Assembly (NCBI RefSeq): GCF_034424315.1
Contig: NZ_CP139972.1
Span: 5,704,001 to 5,768,000 of the forward strand
Direction of reading: 5' to 3'
Length of the DNA stretch: 64,000 bases
Source of the DNA: Chitinophaga sancti
GTDB taxonomy: Bacteria; Bacteroidota; Bacteroidia; Chitinophagales; Chitinophagaceae
Of the stretch, positions 62,177 to 64,000 are shown piece after piece. Positions within the stretch are counted from its first letter, which is position 1. Each line of letters starts with the position of its first letter. The position numbers and the translations under genes are program-made. Below the pieces are notes generated by a model, which saw nothing but the letters and a program-made list of their open reading frames with translations, did no database searches and was not told the DNA's origin.

Positions 62177-63616
62177 TTAAAACTCTGCACTCTTCGGTGT
62201 TCTTGGGAAAGGAATGACGTCTCTGATATTACCCATACCAGTTACAAACAGTACCAGTCTTTCGAAACCTAAGCCAAAACCTGCGTGTGGCGCAGTACCA
62301 AAGCGTCTTGTATCCAGGTACCAGCTCATTTCTTCAACAGGCAGTTTCATTTCTTCCATGCGTTTTACCAGCTTATCAAGGCTTTCTTCACGCTGTGAAC
62401 CACCTACGATTTCACCAATGCCAGGGAAGAGGATATCCATTGCTCTTACAGTCTTACCATCTGCGTTCTGCTTCATGTAGAATGCCTTGATAGCGGCAGG
62501 ATAATCTGTGAGGATCACTGGTTTCCTGAAGTGTTTTTCTACCAGGTAACGTTCGTGTTCACTCTGCAGATCTGCACCCCATTCTTCGATCAGGTAGTTG
62601 AATTTCTTGGATTTATTTGGCTTACTGTTTTTCAGAATGTCAATTGCTTCAGTGTAAGTGAGGCGCTGGAATTCATTGTTCAGTACAAACTCCAGTTTTT
62701 CGATCAGCCCCATTTCACTTCTTTCCTGCTGTGGTTTCTGTTTTTCTTCTTCAGCAAGGCGTGCAGCCAGGAATTCCAGGTCTTCCCTGTTATTGGCCAG
62801 TGCATAGCTGATTACGGATTTAATGAATTCTTCTGCCAGGTTCATATTGTCTTCCAGATCATAGAAAGCCATTTCTGGTTCGATCATCCAGAATTCGGCA
62901 AGGTGGCGGGCTGTATTGGAATTCTCAGCGCGGAAGGTAGGTCCGAAGGTGTAGATATCGCCAAATGCCATTGCTCCCAGTTCGCCTTCCAGCTGGCCGG
63001 ATACGGTCAGGTTGGTGGCTTTACCGAAGAAGTCTTCTTTATAATCAATATCACCGTTTTCTGTCAGTGGCGGATTTTTGGGATCCAGGGTACTTACACG
63101 GAACATTTCGCCGGCACCTTCAGCATCACTGGCGGTAATGATAGGGGTGTGCAGGTAAACAAAGCCTTTTTCGTTAAAGAATTTGTGTACAGCAAATGCC
63201 AGTGAATGACGGAGGCGGAATACGGCTCCAAAGGTATTGGTACGGAAGCGCAGGTGCGCAATTTCACGCAGATATTCCAGGCTCGGGCGGTTTTTCAGCT
63301 GCAGGGGATATTTTTCACCGTCACAATCACCGAGTACTTCCAGTTCCACAGCTTTGATTTCTACGCGCTGACCTTTACCCAGGGATGGGATTACAGTACC
63401 TGATACGCTGATAGAGGCACCCGTGGTAAGGCGCTTGATTAGTTCAGCAGAAACGGAATTCTGGTCCAATACAATCTGGATATTATTATTGGTAGAGCCA
63501 TCGTTCAGAGCTATAAACTGATTGTTACGGAACGACCGTATCCAACCTTTTACCACTACGTTGTAGTCTGTTTTTTCGTCAAGCAGTATCTGCTTAACCT
63601 TCGTTCTTTGGCTCAT
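62177..63616 (-). CDS. asnS: Asparaginyl-tRNA synthetase
   Basis: A 479-residue class IIb synthetase charging tRNA-Asn. The N-terminal OB-fold anticodon domain (about 15-110) has [20 protein letters not shown]. The catalytic domain has motif 1 ([20 protein letters not shown]), motif 2 ([20 protein letters not shown]) and motif 3 ([16 protein letters not shown]), and ends [13 protein letters not shown], typical of AsnRS. A TAAATTTG -7 box lies 22 nt upstream and supports the start. Confidence 0.97.
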   Translation of the reverse strand: MSQRTKVKQILLDEKTDYNVVVKGWIRSFRNNQFIALNDGSTNNNIQIVLDQNSVSAELIKRLTTGASISVSGTVIPSLGKGQRVEIKAVELEVLGDCDGEKYPLQLKNRPSLEYLREIAHLRFRTNTFGAVFRLRHSLAFAVHKFFNEKGFVYLHTPIITASDAEGAGEMFRVSTLDPKNPPLTENGDIDYKEDFFGKATNLTVSGQLEGELGAMAFGDIYTFGPTFRAENSNTARHLAEFWMIEPEMAFYDLEDNMNLAEEFIKSVISYALANNREDLEFLAARLAEEEKQKPQQERSEMGLIEKLEFVLNNEFQRLTYTEAIDILKNSKPNKSKKFNYLIEEWGADLQSEHERYLVEKHFRKPVILTDYPAAIKAFYMKQNADGKTVRAMDILFPGIGEIVGGSQREESLDKLVKRMEEMKLPVEEMSWYLDTRRFGTAPHAGFGLGFERLVLFVTGMGNIRDVIPFPRTPKSAEF

Positions 63617-63638
63617 ATATGTATATATTTTAGGACTG

Positions 63639-63646
63639 CAAATTTA
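63639..63646 (-). promoter_or_regulatory. -7 box (TAAATTTG) for asnS
   Basis: An exact TAnnTTTG match on the minus strand, 22 nt upstream of the ATG. Confidence 0.5.
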
Positions 63647-64000
63647 AGTGATAGGAAGCATACTGCATAACACCGCCTTTTTTGGGCTTGAATCAATTTT
63701 AATTTTTTACCCCCTTTCCTGATTTCAGGTCTTTTCCAGGCTTGGGGAAAAATTAACCCTAAGTCCGGGTTTCCAAATAAAATGTTAAATGTGGAAAAAT
63801 ACTGTTATCCCCGATTTGGCAGGAATGTTGCTGGCAATATGCGGTACCATATCCGGAGACAGGCTGTGGGCCGCTGTTTTCCTTCCTGAAACCGCTCTCC
63901 AAGCTGCCTCAGGGCCGGATTACAGGCTTTTGGGAACCTGCTTTTTTTTTGGATAATAGAGAAAGTTGTTTTAATCTTGCGTTACAATCTGTCTGATTAA
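63647..64000. other. Intergenic end of window
   Basis: No convincing gene. A 55-residue frame (63789-63956, MWKNTVIPDLAGMLLAICGT) is present but has no known pattern. TAATCTTG near the end is one base off a -7 box and could serve a gene beyond the window. Confidence 0.35.

Noticed and set aside
62531..63205. 224-codon open frame antisense to asnS
   Set aside because: It is Phe-rich shadow sequence opposite a universally conserved gene.
63789..63956. Possible 55-residue peptide at the window end
   Set aside because: No family pattern, a Phe-rich end made by a T-run, and no promoter box before it.
1..64000. tRNA, rRNA, CRISPR arrays, insertion sequences or prophage
   Set aside because: I looked for TPsiC-like motifs, regularly spaced repeats, transposase motifs and phage structural genes and saw none. 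A covariance-model scan would be needed to exclude a small RNA gene.

Overview
The window comes from a Bacteroidota chromosome, most likely the family Chitinophagaceae (Chitinophaga-like). This rests on the gliding-motility genes gldD and gldE beside ssb, mutY and hup, a CarB without its allosteric domain, DUF3109 and AURKAIP1/COX24-domain proteins, FtsX-type ABC permeases of about 790 residues, and TAnnTTTG -7 promoter boxes with no Shine-Dalgarno sequences. I saw no tRNA, rRNA, CRISPR array, insertion sequence or prophage gene. The content looks like ordinary chromosome with a few accessory islands.

Layout. 1-7.2 kb: end of carB, a ComEC-like protein, purH, then an ECF sigma factor overlapping a membrane anti-sigma/TonB-like protein. 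7.2-13.5 kb, minus strand: Pmp3-like protein, lutB, DUF3109, gldD, gldE, ssb, mutY. 14-19 kb, plus strand: hup, a TPR protein, a 31-residue basic peptide, ribonuclease G and an L,D-transpeptidase. 19-27.7 kb: ridA, a 3HCDH-like protein, tsaB, an ArsR regulator beside an MBL-rhodanese protein, an SDR dehydrogenase, a BON lipoprotein, an LpxL-like acyltransferase, nadB and a small membrane protein.

27.8-43.7 kb is the most system-like part. A histidine kinase and a sigma-54 response regulator diverge from one long export array: adaptor, ATPase, three FtsX permeases, second ATPase, TolC-like channel, second adaptor. 44-49.2 kb holds a histone H1-like protein behind strong palindromes, a GH92 enzyme in which Gln replaces the usual catalytic acid, gpsA, a DbpA-like helicase and a small protein. 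49.7-55.6 kb is a signalling cluster: two response regulators on the plus strand, then a REC-PAS kinase, a REC protein and a CHASE3 kinase on the minus strand.

55.9-59.2 kb is a stress/DNA-repair island: Pro-rich peptide, YciE-like ferritin-fold protein, topoisomerase IB, small acidic protein, Ku. Both DNA enzymes are irregular. Topoisomerase IB needs a frameshift at a 9-A run, and ku carries an exact 145-bp tandem duplication of its 5' end. The window closes with chrA, a 2OG-Fe(II) oxygenase, a lone exbD and asnS. Most operon ends carry clear hairpin plus T-run terminators.
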